Positions 9,243 through 17,755 are shown, counted from the stretch's first letter. The stretch is 64,000 bases of DNA from Rhodococcoides corynebacterioides (GCF_019834675.1 NZ_JABUBU010000010.1:1-64000); one strand, 5' to 3'. Numbers and translations are program-made. The notes: a model not told the origin generated them from the letters alone.

Positions 9243-9270
9243 ACGTATGACACACCACGTATGCCACACC
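9243..9270. repeat. Tandem 14-bp repeat in the asp23/sigma promoter region
   Basis: ACGTATGACACACC is followed directly by ACGTATGCCACACC (13 of 14 identical). It is the only striking element between the divergent asp23 operon and ECF sigma gene and may be a regulator site or part of their promoters. Confidence 0.7.
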
Positions 9271-9330
9271 CGGTCGGGTCCAACCCTCCTCGAGCCGGTC
9301 CGAGACGGCGTCGGAACCGAATACCGGGAC

Positions 9331-9903
9331 ATGCAGGCCACGACACCCGCAGCGTCGACCGGAGCGCGGGACTCCGACGCATTGGTCGACGCCGCCGTTC
9401 TCGGCGACCGGGCGGCGTTCGAGACTCTCGTGCGAACGCACGGACCAGCGATGTACCGCTTCGCCCGCAACATGGTGCGTGACGACGGCCTGGCCGAGGA
9501 GATCGTGCAGGACGCCTTCGTCGCCGCGTGGAAGAGCCTCGAGCACTACCGTTCCGACTCCGCGCTGCGCACGTGGCTGTTCGGCATCGTCAACCACAAG
9601 GCCATCGACGCCACCCGACGCCGGGTGCCGCGACCGGCCGAGGACTGGCTGTTCGAGGAGGCGGTCAGCGACGCCGTCGCCGATCCCGCGGCCGCCGCCA
9701 CGGGGTCCGACTTCCTCGCGGCCCTGCGTCGTGTGCTGGCGGATCTGCCGGAAGTGCAGCGGTCCTGCTGGTTGTTACGTGAAGTGGAGGGAATGACTCA
9801 CGTCGAGATCGGGGAGACGTTGTCGATGTCCCCGTCCGCGGTTCGCGGACAGGTCACCCGTGCTCGACGCACTCTGAGCGAGAGGATGGCCCCATGGCGG
9901 TGA
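9331..9903 (+). CDS. ECF-type RNA polymerase sigma factor
   Basis: 190 residues. Sigma region 2 (DRAAFETLVRTHGPAMYRFA, EEIVQDAFVAAWKSL, SALRTWLFGIVNHKAIDATRRR) and region 4 (VLADLPEVQRSCWLLREVEG, then GETLSMSPSAVRGQVTRARR) are intact, with no region 3 or extra domain. ATG at 9331 gives the usual ECF length; 9247 is also in frame. No anti-sigma gene is adjacent; instead the next gene, overlapping by 10 bases, is Asp23-like. It probably transcribes the divergent asp23 operon and its own gene under envelope stress; this is inferred from position. Confidence 0.9.
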   Translation: MQATTPAASTGARDSDALVDAAVLGDRAAFETLVRTHGPAMYRFARNMVRDDGLAEEIVQDAFVAAWKSLEHYRSDSALRTWLFGIVNHKAIDATRRRVPRPAEDWLFEEAVSDAVADPAAAATGSDFLAALRRVLADLPEVQRSCWLLREVEGMTHVEIGETLSMSPSAVRGQVTRARRTLSERMAPWR

Positions 9904-10349
9904 CACTCGACGACGGCGCAGGGACGGACCCGCTCCTGGACCGAGCGGCACAGGAACTGCGCGACGAGGAGACGCCCTCCTGGGTGGCGGCCAGCGCGGC
10001 CATCCTGGCGACGCTGCGGCGCACCACCCGGCGGACCACGCCCGTCGACGCCGCGTTCCCGGGCGGAGCGGGCGGCGACTCGCTCCGGATCGGCGACCAC
10101 GTGGTGCGGCTGTCGATCCTCCGGTCCCTCGGCGACCTGCCCAGCCGCGTGCGCGCCGTGGACCTCACCCTCGAGGGGCGGACGGTCACCGGAGCCGAAC
10201 TCGACATCGCGATCCCGTACCTGCAGGACCTCGACCACCTCGTCGCCGCCATCGAGGCGCGGGTGACCGAGGCGTTGCGCGAGATCCTCGGCACGACCGT
10301 GTCGTCCGAGGGCGTGCGGATCCACGTGGTGGACGTTCTCGCTCCCTGA
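9894..10349 (+). CDS. Asp23-like protein coupled to the ECF sigma gene
   Basis: 151 residues, soluble. The pattern SLRIGDHVVRLSILRSLGDL (RVRAVDLTLEGRTVTGAELD strands) then HLVAAIEARVTEALREILGT and VRIHVVDVLAP is the Asp23 order of strand, helix and final strand. ATG at 9894 lies inside the sigma gene's last codons with AGAGGA upstream, so the two are translationally coupled. Sitting where an anti-sigma factor would normally be, it may sense the Asp23 complex or hold the sigma factor; this is inference. Confidence 0.65.
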   Translation: MAVTLDDGAGTDPLLDRAAQELRDEETPSWVAASAAILATLRRTTRRTTPVDAAFPGGAGGDSLRIGDHVVRLSILRSLGDLPSRVRAVDLTLEGRTVTGAELDIAIPYLQDLDHLVAAIEARVTEALREILGTTVSSEGVRIHVVDVLAP

Positions 10350-10417
10350 CGTCCGGATACAGTGCGGGTCGATGCCGTGACGCCCGGTCACGGACACCGA
10401 CGACGGGACCGACCGCC

Positions 10418-10870
10418 ATGGCCACCTCTCTGTCCGCCTCCATCGACGTCGAGGCCTCACCGGCCGCGGTCTGGGCGGTGGTGTCCGACCTGAAGCGCAT
10501 GGGCGAGTGGAGCCCGCAGTGCAAGAAGATGACGGTGCTGGGGGGCGACCCGAAGGTCGGCACCCGCACGATCAACCTGAACAAGCGCGGACCCCTGCTG
10601 TGGCCGACCACCGCGAAGGTGATCCGGTTCGAGCCCGAGCGTCGTCTGGCCTTCCGGGTGACCGAGAACCACACGATCTGGTCCTACGAGCTCGAGCCGA
10701 CCGCGACGGGCACCCGCGTCACCGAGCGTCGTGAGGCGCCGGGCGGAACCACGGCGGTGTCGAACGTGATGGTTCGCCTGGCCTTCGGCGGGCAGCGCAA
10801 CTTCGACGGCGAGTTGGAGCGGGGCATGAACGCGACGCTGGCCAAGATCAAGGCCGCCGCCGAGAAGTAG
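10418..10870 (+). CDS. SRPBCC (polyketide cyclase/START-like) protein
   Basis: 150 residues, a single helix-grip domain: ASIDVEASPAAVWAVVSDLK, MGEWSPQCKKM, then the β-sheet part and a long C-terminal helix. It binds a hydrophobic ligand in this fold; the ligand is unknown. ATG at 10418 follows a short leader with a possible -10 TACAGT near 10357. Same direction as the sigma gene but 68 bases apart. Confidence 0.85.
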   Translation: MATSLSASIDVEASPAAVWAVVSDLKRMGEWSPQCKKMTVLGGDPKVGTRTINLNKRGPLLWPTTAKVIRFEPERRLAFRVTENHTIWSYELEPTATGTRVTERREAPGGTTAVSNVMVRLAFGGQRNFDGELERGMNATLAKIKAAAEK

Positions 10871-10917
10871 CGGCTGCGAACGGGACGAATCCGGCGCCGC
10901 GTCCGTACGGTGGAGGT

Positions 10918-12099
10918 ATGACTCCACGCCCGGCCGTGCTCACCGCCGCTGTTCTCGCCGCCGGGCTCGCGGCGTCGGCGTGCGCGTCGTCGGCGGAGGC
11001 CGACAGCAGCCCCGCCACCACCACGCCGCCGCCCGTCGCGGCGGAGCCGGGCACGGCGCCGCCGCCGGTGTCCGTCGACGTCGTGGCCGGCGGGCTCGAT
11101 CACCCCTGGGACGTGGTGCGGGCACCGGACGGCACGGTGCTGTTCACGGAGCGGGCGGGGTCGTTCACGGCGGTGCGTCCGGGCAGCGAGCCGACGCCGG
11201 TCTCCGCGGACCTCGGCGATCTGTTCGCGTCGTCGGAGACGGGCTTGATGGCGTTGGCGCTCTCGCCCGGCTTCGAGCAGGACCGCACCGTCTACTCGTG
11301 CCAGGGAATCGAGTCCGGCGACGGCCGGTCCGTGGGGGTCGTGGCCTGGACCGTCGCACCCGACTGGTCCGCACTGACCCGCGAGCGCACGGTCATCGAC
11401 GGCTTCCCGGTGTCGACGGGACGGCACGGTGGGTGCCGCATCCTGCCGCGTGACGACGGCACCCTGCTGATCGGCACGGGTGACGCCGCGCAGCCGTCCA
11501 ACCCGCAGGACCCGGAATCGCTGGGCGGCAAGGTGCTGCGTGTCGACGCCGCCACCGGCGCCCCCGCGGCCGACAATCCGGACCCGGCGTCACCGGTCTT
11601 CACGCTGGGCCATCGCAACGTGCAGGGGCTCGCCGAGCAGCCCGGCACCGGCCGGGTGTACTCGGTGGAGCAGGGCAGCTCGCGCGACGACGAGGTCAAT
11701 CTTCTGATCCCCGGCGGCAACTTCGGGTGGTCGCCCGATCGCAGCGGATCCGGGTACGACGAGTCGGTCGCCATGACCGACCCCGACCGGGTGCCGGGTG
11801 CGCGCGGTGCGGTGTGGAGCTCCGGGCCGTCCACCGTCGCGACGGCGTCGGGGACCTTCCTCACCGGATCCGGTTGGGGAGCCTGGGACGGGGCACTCGC
11901 CGTCGGAGTGCAGAAGGGGCAGCAGGTTCTGCTGCTGCGTCTGTCCGAGGACGGCACCACCGTCACCGAGCAGGCCACCCTGCCGGAGCTGAGTGAGTTC
12001 GGTCGGATCCGCACCGTCTCGGCGCAACTCGACGGCTCGCTCCTGGTGACGACGGACAACGGCGACACGGACTCGGTTCTGATCGTCGCGCCGGAGTAG
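10918..12099 (+). CDS. PQQ-dependent sugar dehydrogenase-type lipoprotein
   Basis: 393 residues. The signal peptide ends in ASAC-ASS, a lipobox with Cys near residue 22, followed by a Ser/Pro/Thr linker. A soluble glucose/sorbosone dehydrogenase β-propeller follows (VVAGGLDHPWDVVRAPDG, GLMALALSPGFEQDRTVY, GGCRILPRDDGTLLIGTGD, GHRNVQGLAEQPGTGRVYSV, GNFGWSP). It probably oxidises sugars outside the membrane, if PQQ is available. TACGGT lies 6 bases before the ATG, suggesting a leaderless mRNA even though GGAGGT is also present. Confidence 0.87.
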   Translation: MTPRPAVLTAAVLAAGLAASACASSAEADSSPATTTPPPVAAEPGTAPPPVSVDVVAGGLDHPWDVVRAPDGTVLFTERAGSFTAVRPGSEPTPVSADLGDLFASSETGLMALALSPGFEQDRTVYSCQGIESGDGRSVGVVAWTVAPDWSALTRERTVIDGFPVSTGRHGGCRILPRDDGTLLIGTGDAAQPSNPQDPESLGGKVLRVDAATGAPAADNPDPASPVFTLGHRNVQGLAEQPGTGRVYSVEQGSSRDDEVNLLIPGGNFGWSPDRSGSGYDESVAMTDPDRVPGARGAVWSSGPSTVATASGTFLTGSGWGAWDGALAVGVQKGQQVLLLRLSEDGTTVTEQATLPELSEFGRIRTVSAQLDGSLLVTTDNGDTDSVLIVAPE

Positions 12100-12153
12100 C
12101 GACCTCGACACCGATTCGAGGCCCGATCGTGATGCCCCGTGGCTAATCGTGGC

Positions 12154-12179
12154 GTTTCGCTGCCCGGGGGCAGGGGTAG
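12154..12179 (+). promoter_or_regulatory. SigB/SigF-type general-stress promoter
   Basis: GTTT, a 16-base spacer and GGGTAG match the mycobacterial SigF consensus (GTTT-N15-17-GGGTA). The predicted start point is about 55-60 bases before the GlsB-family gene, a fitting stress target. Confidence 0.65.
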
Positions 12180-12245
12180 CCGATTGCCGACGTCGTGCCT
12201 GGACTTCGGGTCGACGGAGAGTCTCGAGTCGGAAGAGGTATGGAC

Positions 12246-12515
12246 ATGGTCGAGCTCGGTTGGATTGGTTGGATCATCATCGGCGGTCTCGCGGGCTGGA
12301 TCGGCAGCAAGATCATGAAGACGGACGCGCAGCAGGGCATCATTCTGAACGTCGTTGTGGGCGTTGTCGGTGGACTCATCGCTGGCTTCGTGGCGAGTCG
12401 CGTCTTCGGCATGGAAAGCGGGGGCTGGATCTACAGTTTCGTAGTCTGTCTGATCGGCGCCTGCATCCTGCTGTTCATCGTCAAGGCGGTCACCGGACGT
12501 CGCTCGCGCGTCTGA
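12246..12515 (+). CDS. GlsB/YeaQ/YmgE family stress membrane protein
   Basis: 89 residues with three membrane helices: LGWIGWIIIGGLAGWIGSKI, GIILNVVVGVVGGLIAGFVA and IYSFVVCLIGACILLFIVKA. These are transglycosylase-associated (YeaQ) signatures. Such small proteins are induced by general stress; their mechanism is unclear. ATG at 12246 is 7 bases from GGAAGAGG; the ATG at 12240 would be too close. A stress-type promoter precedes it and a very strong terminator follows. Confidence 0.9.
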   Translation: MVELGWIGWIIIGGLAGWIGSKIMKTDAQQGIILNVVVGVVGGLIAGFVASRVFGMESGGWIYSFVVCLIGACILLFIVKAVTGRRSRV

Positions 12516-12528
12516 CAGTCTCCGTGGT

Positions 12529-12568
12529 CCTCGGGGCCCCTCACGTAACCTCGTGAGGGGCCCCGAGG
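12529..12568 (+). terminator. Strong hairpin terminator after glsB-like gene
   Basis: Perfect 17-bp stem (12529-12545 with 12552-12568) and a 6-nt loop, starting 13 bases after the stop. No U-tract. It separates the stress gene from psd. Confidence 0.9.
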
Positions 12569-12630
12569 CATCTGTCCGGCCGCGCGGGCCCGCACTCGAT
12601 CCACCCGTAACCCCGACGTAAGAGGAGATC

Positions 12631-13344
12631 GTGGCCCGACGCCCCGTCCCAGCAGGCACGCCCGAACCGACCGGCCTCGGCCACATCGTGGATCTGATCC
12701 GCTCGTCGATTCCTCCGCTGCATCCGGCCGGCGCCCCGTTCGTCGCCGCGCCGCTCGCCGTGGCCGCACTCGGCCGCCGTCGTCGTGCGGTGCGCACCGT
12801 CTCCCTGCTCACCGCGGGCGCGATGGCCGGCTTCTTCCGTCATCCCCCGCGCGTGCCGCCCAACCGGGCCGGGGTCGTCGTCGCTCCCGCCGACGGCGAG
12901 GTGGCGCTGGTCGACGTCGCGGTCCCTCCGGCGGAACTCGACCTCGGGTCGGAACCGCTGCCGCGCGTGAGCATCTTCCTGTCGGTGCTCGACGTGCACG
13001 TCCAGCGAGTTCCAGTGTCCGGCAGCGTGATCGACGTCGTACACAAGGCGGGCCAGTTCCTCTCGGCCGATCTCGCGGACGCCAGCGTCGTCAACGAGCG
13101 CACCTCGATGCACCTGCGGACACCCGCGGGGCACGACCTCGCCGTCGTGCAGATCGCCGGTCTCCTCGCGCGGCGCATCGTCAACCACGCCTCGGCGGGT
13201 GACACCCTCACCATCGGCGACACCTACGGGCTGATCCGGTTCGGCTCGCGCGTGGACACCTACTTCCCGGCGGGATCGCGCCTGACGGTCCTGCCCGGCC
13301 AGCGAGCGGTGGGCGCCGAGACCGTGCTCGCCGAACTCCCGTGA
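12631..13344 (+). CDS. psd: Phosphatidylserine decarboxylase
   Basis: 237 residues, the short proenzyme form. It makes phosphatidylethanolamine from phosphatidylserine at the membrane. The FFRHPPR motif, the VAPADGEV segment, [16 protein letters not shown] and the self-cleavage site [13 protein letters not shown] are visible; the Ser of that GS pair becomes the pyruvoyl group. A hydrophobic N-terminal region lies at about 25-65. The GTG start follows GAGGAG. It overlaps pssA by 4 bases, so the two consecutive steps are co-translated; this is the Rv0437c-Rv0436c arrangement. Confidence 0.95.
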   Translation: MARRPVPAGTPEPTGLGHIVDLIRSSIPPLHPAGAPFVAAPLAVAALGRRRRAVRTVSLLTAGAMAGFFRHPPRVPPNRAGVVVAPADGEVALVDVAVPPAELDLGSEPLPRVSIFLSVLDVHVQRVPVSGSVIDVVHKAGQFLSADLADASVVNERTSMHLRTPAGHDLAVVQIAGLLARRIVNHASAGDTLTIGDTYGLIRFGSRVDTYFPAGSRLTVLPGQRAVGAETVLAELP

Positions 13345-14252
13345 TCGCTGCCGCCGAGTCCGCGGCGTCCGACGGGGAAGGCGGCCGCACCGGGCCCGTG
13401 CGGTTGCTGCCGAGCGCTGTGACGGTCCTCGCGATGTGCGCGGGGCTGTCCGCCGTGAAGTTCGGCCTCGACGGCCGACTCGGGTTGTCCCTGGCCATGA
13501 TCGGGGCCGCGGCCGTGCTCGACGCACTCGACGGACGCATCGCGCGCATGCTCGACGCCACGTCGCGGATGGGCGCGGAACTCGACTCGCTCGCCGACGC
13601 CATCTCCTTCGGCGTCGCGCCCGCCCTGGTGCTCTACGTGACGCTGCTCGAGGGCAGCAGCGGCGGGTGGGTCATCGCGCTGATCTACGCGGTGTCCATC
13701 GTCCTGCGCCTCGCGCGGTTCAACACCCTGATCGACGACGATTCCCGGCCCGCCTTCGCGGGCGAGTACTTCGTGGGCGTCCCGGCGCCGGCGGGCGCGT
13801 TGATCGCCCTGACCCCGCTCGCCGTGGAGGAGCAGTGGGGCACGGGGTGGTGGTCGTCGTACTACGTCGTCGCCACGTGGGTGGTGCTGTCGGCGCTGCT
13901 CATCGTCAGCCGCATTCCCACCCTGGCCCTCAAGAGCGTGTCGGTTCCGCCGCGCATGGCCGCGATCCTGCTGGTCCTGGTAGGGCTGGCGGGCGCCGCG
14001 TTGATCACCTTCCCGTTCGTGCTCCTCATCGTGTTGATCGCGCTCTACCTGGCGCACATCCCGTTCGCGGTGCGCTCCAAGCGGTGGGTCGCCGCGCGTC
14101 CGGAGACGTGGGAGGCCAAACCCGCGGAACGACGCGCGGTGCGGCGGGCGGCGCGGCGGGAACGTCCGGGGATCGTGCGGCGTCGTCGTCCCGCGCAAGC
14201 GAGTCGTAGTTCGGCGCGTCTTCGCTTGCGCCACCCAGGTGGCAAGACGTAA
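13341..14252 (+). CDS. pssA: CDP-diacylglycerol-serine O-phosphatidyltransferase
   Basis: 303 residues. The CDP-alcohol phosphatidyltransferase signature D-G-x2-A-R-x8-G-x3-D-x3-D is complete in [12 protein letters not shown]...[13 protein letters not shown]. About six to eight membrane helices follow, ending near residue 250, then a basic cytoplasmic tail of ~45 residues. It makes phosphatidylserine, the substrate of Psd encoded just upstream. GTG start overlaps the psd stop (GTGA). The last codons contain a 10-bp inverted repeat. Confidence 0.95.
   Translation: MIAAAESAASDGEGGRTGPVRLLPSAVTVLAMCAGLSAVKFGLDGRLGLSLAMIGAAAVLDALDGRIARMLDATSRMGAELDSLADAISFGVAPALVLYVTLLEGSSGGWVIALIYAVSIVLRLARFNTLIDDDSRPAFAGEYFVGVPAPAGALIALTPLAVEEQWGTGWWSSYYVVATWVVLSALLIVSRIPTLALKSVSVPPRMAAILLVLVGLAGAALITFPFVLLIVLIALYLAHIPFAVRSKRWVAARPETWEAKPAERRAVRRAARRERPGIVRRRRPAQASRSSARLRLRHPGGKT
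14193..14231. terminator. Possible hairpin at the end of pssA
   Basis: GCGCAAGCGA (14193-14202) and TCGCTTGCGC (14222-14231) are a perfect 10-bp inverted repeat with a 19-nt loop, followed by GCCACC-CA-GGTGGC. It lies inside the last pssA codons, so a terminator role is tentative. Confidence 0.4.
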
Positions 14253-14361
14253 TCCACCGCGTTCATCGTTCTTCGTACCCGCGCCAACGCCGGCGAAGGT
14301 AGGGGCACGCTTCCCGAATCGGTTTCGAGCCAGTCAGGGGCGAGCGCCGCTGCCGGCTTCT

Positions 14362-14688
14362 TCAGGAACCCGCAGAGGAAGCACCTCCGTGGGGGTTGAC
14401 AGGACCGCCTGCCACGACGAACTGCCCACACCGCCAACAGGGTTGTGGGGTTGCTCCGTATGCAACGTTCTGCGCTGCGATACACCGGCCGCAGAACACG
14501 CGCATCATTCCGCTTGGCGGCCTCGGCGTCCCGTCTGGGGCAACGAGGGCGGCGAGTATGCCGAACGGCCCGAAAAGCAAGCCGACGAAGAACCAGCTGC
14601 GGCGTCGGTTCTTGTCCACCGCTATGAGCATGGTGGGGACCGAAAACACAAGCAGCGACAAGAGCAGCAAGACCTGAAACGGCGTCAT
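14362..14688 (-). CDS. Small membrane protein with C-terminal zinc ribbon
   Basis: 108 residues, no family recognised. Two membrane helices (FQVLLLLSLLVFSVPTMLIAV and SWFFVGLLFGPFGILAALVA) separated by a basic turn (DKNRRR), then CGRC...CWRC, which should bind one zinc. ATG at 14688 is preceded by an excellent AGGAG. Opposite in direction to psd-pssA and the AAA gene, in a short stretch (14253-14834) with lower GC and plainer codon use, which suggests later insertion into a conserved cluster. Confidence 0.7.
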   Translation of the reverse strand: MTPFQVLLLLSLLVFSVPTMLIAVDKNRRRSWFFVGLLFGPFGILAALVAPDGTPRPPSGMMRVFCGRCIAAQNVAYGATPQPCWRCGQFVVAGGPVNPHGGASSAGS

Positions 14689-14834
14689 GGTTATCTCCTA
14701 TTAGTGACCGGCGCGAAGCATACCGGCTGGCCGCGGGCCAACTCGTGCGGAGTGAAGCGTCAGCGCACAGAGGCGGGTCTCTGCTGTCCGGTCGACGGAA
14801 TTGCAGCACTGCCTACATCGCTAGTCTCGACGGG

Positions 14835-16994
14835 GTGAGCGCCCCCGAACTGTCCCTGACCGTCCGTCTCACCACCTCGGCCGCCGACGCGCGCCGCGGC
14901 ATCGTCCGGATCCACCCCGAAGCGCTGCTGGCGCTGGGCCTGCGGGAGTGGGACGCGGTGGAGTTGGTCGGAGCGCGGCGGACGGCATCGGTGGTCGCCG
15001 CGAGCACGGTGTCGCCCAGCGGGATCGCGTTGCTGGACGACGTGACGCTCTCCAACACCGGCCTGACCGAGAACGCCACCGTGGTCGTCCGCCCCGTCCG
15101 GGTGGCGGGCGGGACCACGGTCACCGTCCACGGCGGGACGGCCGTGGCCGCGCTCGACGACGCCACGCTGCGCCGCGCGCTGCTCGGCAAGGTGGTGAGC
15201 GCGGGCGACGCCGTGTCCCTGCTGCCCCGCGACCTCGGGCCGGGAACGTCCACGGCCTCGGTGTCGGCGACGTTGTCCCGCACCGTGGGGGTGGCCTGGA
15301 CCACCGAACTGTTGACCGTCACCGCCACCGATCCTGCTGGGCCGGTGAGCATTCAGCCCAACACGTCGGTGACGCGCGGTGCCGCCGCCGTGGCGACGAC
15401 CGCCGCCGACGAACCTCGGGACCGTGCGTCCGAACCGACCGTCGCCGTCGACGATCTGGTGGGCGCCCGCGAGCAGGCCGCCACGCTCGGCGAGTGGCTG
15501 GAGTTGGCCCTCGACCGTCCGGACCTGCTGCGTTCCCTCGGCGCGTCACCGCGGCTGGGGGTGCTGGTCACCGGACCCGGCGGCGTCGGGAAGGCGACGA
15601 TGGTGCGTTCCGTCGCCGCGCGCCGACGTCTGGTCGAGATCGACGGCCCGTCGGTCGGGTCCACCGCCGCCGACGATCGACTGGCCGCCGTGACGCGCGT
15701 CGTCGACACGGCCCGCGCCGCCGAGGATCCCACGGTGCTGCTCGTCTCGGACGTCGACGCCCTGCTGCCCGTCGACGCGGACCCGGTCTCGACGTTGGTG
15801 CTGGATCGTCTGCGGTCCGCCGTCGCGTCGTCGGGAGTGGCGTTGGTGTGCACCACGTCTCGGCCCGACGCCGTCGACGCCCGGCTGCGCGATCCGGACC
15901 TGGTGGACCGGGAACTGACGCTGCCCCTGCCGGATTCGACCGGGCGCGCCCGCCTGCTCGACGTGCTGCTCCGCGAGGTGCCCACCGAGGGCCTCGCCAC
16001 CGGTGAGATCGCGCTGCGGACACCGGGTTTCGTGGTGGCGGATCTCGCCGCCCTGTGTCGGGAGGCCGCGGTGCAGGCGGCGGCACGCGCGCACCGCACC
16101 GAGTCGACCCCGGTGTTGACGCAGGAGGATCTGGTCGGCGCGCTGGCCGTGATTCGGCCGCTGTCCCGCTCGGGCACCGAGGAACTGGTGGTCGGGAGTC
16201 TCGAGCTCGACGACGTCGGCGACATGGTGGAGACCAAACAGGCGCTCACGGAGGCGGTGCTGTGGCCGCTGCGCCACCCGGATTCGTTCGCCCGCCTCGG
16301 CGTCGATCCGCCGCGCGGGGTTCTGCTCTACGGGCCGCCGGGATGCGGCAAGACGTTCGTGGTTCGCGCTCTCGCCAGTTCCGGTCAGCTGAGCGTGCAC
16401 ACCGTCAAGGGCGCCGAGCTGATGGACAAATGGGTGGGCTCGTCGGAGAAGGCCGTGCGCGAGTTGTTCCGTCGCGCACGCGATTCCGCGCCGTCGCTGA
16501 TCTTCCTCGACGAGGTCGACGCGCTCGCGCCGCGTCGCGGACAGAGCAGCGATTCCGGCGTCGGCGATCGCGTGGTCGCCGCCCTGCTCACCGAGCTCGA
16601 CGGCGTGGAGCCGCTGCGGGACGTCGTCGTCCTCGGGGCGACCAACCGGCCCGAACTCATCGACCCGGCCCTGCTGCGCCCGGGCCGACTGGAGAAGGCG
16701 GTGTTCGTGCCGCCGCCCGACGCCGACGCGCGGCGCGCGATCCTGGCGACGGCGAGTCGGTCGGTCCCGCTGGCGGAGGACGTCGACCTCGCCGCGCTCG
16801 CCGAGGATCTCGGCGGCTACTCCGCGGCGGACTGCGCCGCCCTGCTGCGGGAGGCCGCACTCACCGCCATGCGGCGGGACGTCGACGCCGCCGTGGTGAC
16901 CGCGGACGACGTCGCACGGGCGTGCGACGCCGTCCGGCCGTCACTGGACGCCGCTCAGGTCGCGGCGTTGCAGGCGTACAGCATCTCGCGCTGA
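14835..16994 (+). CDS. Double AAA ATPase (CDC48-like, Rv0435c type)
   Basis: 719 residues. A Cdc48-like N-domain (double-psi barrel: GIVRIHPEALLALGLREWDA) occupies ~1-170, followed by two AAA modules. The first has Walker A GPGGVGKAT but Walker B is VLLVSDVDAL, lacking the usual Glu. The second is complete: GPPGCGKTF, LIFLDEVDAL, the RRGQSSDSGVGDRV sensor region and GATNRPELIDPALLRPGR with arginine fingers. It probably unfolds or remodels proteins; its place after psd-pssA is conserved in mycobacteria. GTG at 14835 is 7 bases after TAGTCT (leaderless). Confidence 0.9.
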   Translation: MSAPELSLTVRLTTSAADARRGIVRIHPEALLALGLREWDAVELVGARRTASVVAASTVSPSGIALLDDVTLSNTGLTENATVVVRPVRVAGGTTVTVHGGTAVAALDDATLRRALLGKVVSAGDAVSLLPRDLGPGTSTASVSATLSRTVGVAWTTELLTVTATDPAGPVSIQPNTSVTRGAAAVATTAADEPRDRASEPTVAVDDLVGAREQAATLGEWLELALDRPDLLRSLGASPRLGVLVTGPGGVGKATMVRSVAARRRLVEIDGPSVGSTAADDRLAAVTRVVDTARAAEDPTVLLVSDVDALLPVDADPVSTLVLDRLRSAVASSGVALVCTTSRPDAVDARLRDPDLVDRELTLPLPDSTGRARLLDVLLREVPTEGLATGEIALRTPGFVVADLAALCREAAVQAAARAHRTESTPVLTQEDLVGALAVIRPLSRSGTEELVVGSLELDDVGDMVETKQALTEAVLWPLRHPDSFARLGVDPPRGVLLYGPPGCGKTFVVRALASSGQLSVHTVKGAELMDKWVGSSEKAVRELFRRARDSAPSLIFLDEVDALAPRRGQSSDSGVGDRVVAALLTELDGVEPLRDVVVLGATNRPELIDPALLRPGRLEKAVFVPPPDADARRAILATASRSVPLAEDVDLAALAEDLGGYSAADCAALLREAALTAMRRDVDAAVVTADDVARACDAVRPSLDAAQVAALQAYSISR

Positions 16995-17002
16995 GAACGT
17001 GT

Positions 17003-17755
17003 TCAGCGCCAGGCGGCGAGCACCTCGGCGGCCCGCTCGGCGAGCACGGCCTGGAACAGCGGGCCGAAGCTGACCCGACCCACGCCGTGGGCGGCGAGCG
17101 CTGACGGGGTGTTCTTCGCCGGGTGTCCGATGGCGTTGACGGGCAGGGGCAGCTCGGCGGTGAGCCGCTTCTGGTCGTCGTCGGAGTGGAAGCCGACCGG
17201 GTAGAGGGAGTCTGCGCCGGCCGCGGCCGCGAGCTTCATCCGGGCGATCGCACGATCGACGCGGTCGTTCTCGTCGCCGATCTGCTTGACGAAGAGGTCG
17301 GTGCGGGCGTTGATCACCACGTGCACGTCGGTGGCGTCGGACGCGGCGCGCAGCGCGCCGACCAGATCGGCGTGCTCCTGCGCTTCACGCAGCCGGCCGC
17401 CCTCGCCGTGCACGGTGTCCTCGATGTTGAGGCCGACGGCGCCCGCGTCGATCAGGCCCTGGATCAGCCGCGTCGGGTCCTCGCCGTAGCCGGACTCGAT
17501 GTCGACGGAGACGGGCACGTCGACCGCCGCGGTGATCTGCCGGACGCGGGTGAGCAGATCGTCGAACGTCATGCCCTCGTTGTCGGACTTGCCGATCGAG
17601 TCGGCGACGGGATGCGAGCCCACCGTCAGCGCCGAGAACCCCGCCGTGACCGCGAGGTTCGCCGACCAGGCGTCCCACACGGTGGGCAGGATGACCGGAT
17701 TGCCCGGAACGTGCAGGTCGAGGAGGGTGGTGGCCTTCTGCGCGAGTGTCGTCAT
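17003..17755 (-). CDS. Isocitrate lyase/PEP mutase superfamily enzyme
   Basis: 250 residues, a single TIM barrel: LPTVWDAWSANLAVTAGFSA, DIESGYGED, LNIEDTVHG and INARTDLF are the Mg2+/oxyacid-binding motifs of the PEP mutase group. The KKCGH loop of true isocitrate lyase is absent, so C-C bond cleavage or phosphonate chemistry on an unknown oxyacid is likelier. ATG at 17755. Monocistronic and convergent on the AAA gene with 8 bases between stops. Confidence 0.85.
   Translation of the reverse strand: MTTLAQKATTLLDLHVPGNPVILPTVWDAWSANLAVTAGFSALTVGSHPVADSIGKSDNEGMTFDDLLTRVRQITAAVDVPVSVDIESGYGEDPTRLIQGLIDAGAVGLNIEDTVHGEGGRLREAQEHADLVGALRAASDATDVHVVINARTDLFVKQIGDENDRVDRAIARMKLAAAAGADSLYPVGFHSDDDQKRLTAELPLPVNAIGHPAKNTPSALAAHGVGRVSFGPLFQAVLAERAAEVLAAWR

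Noticed and set aside
14239..14838. Open frames on the plus strand opposite the zinc-ribbon gene
   Set aside because: No ribosome-binding site or recognisable domain, whereas the minus-strand gene has AGGAG, clear membrane helices and paired CxxC motifs.
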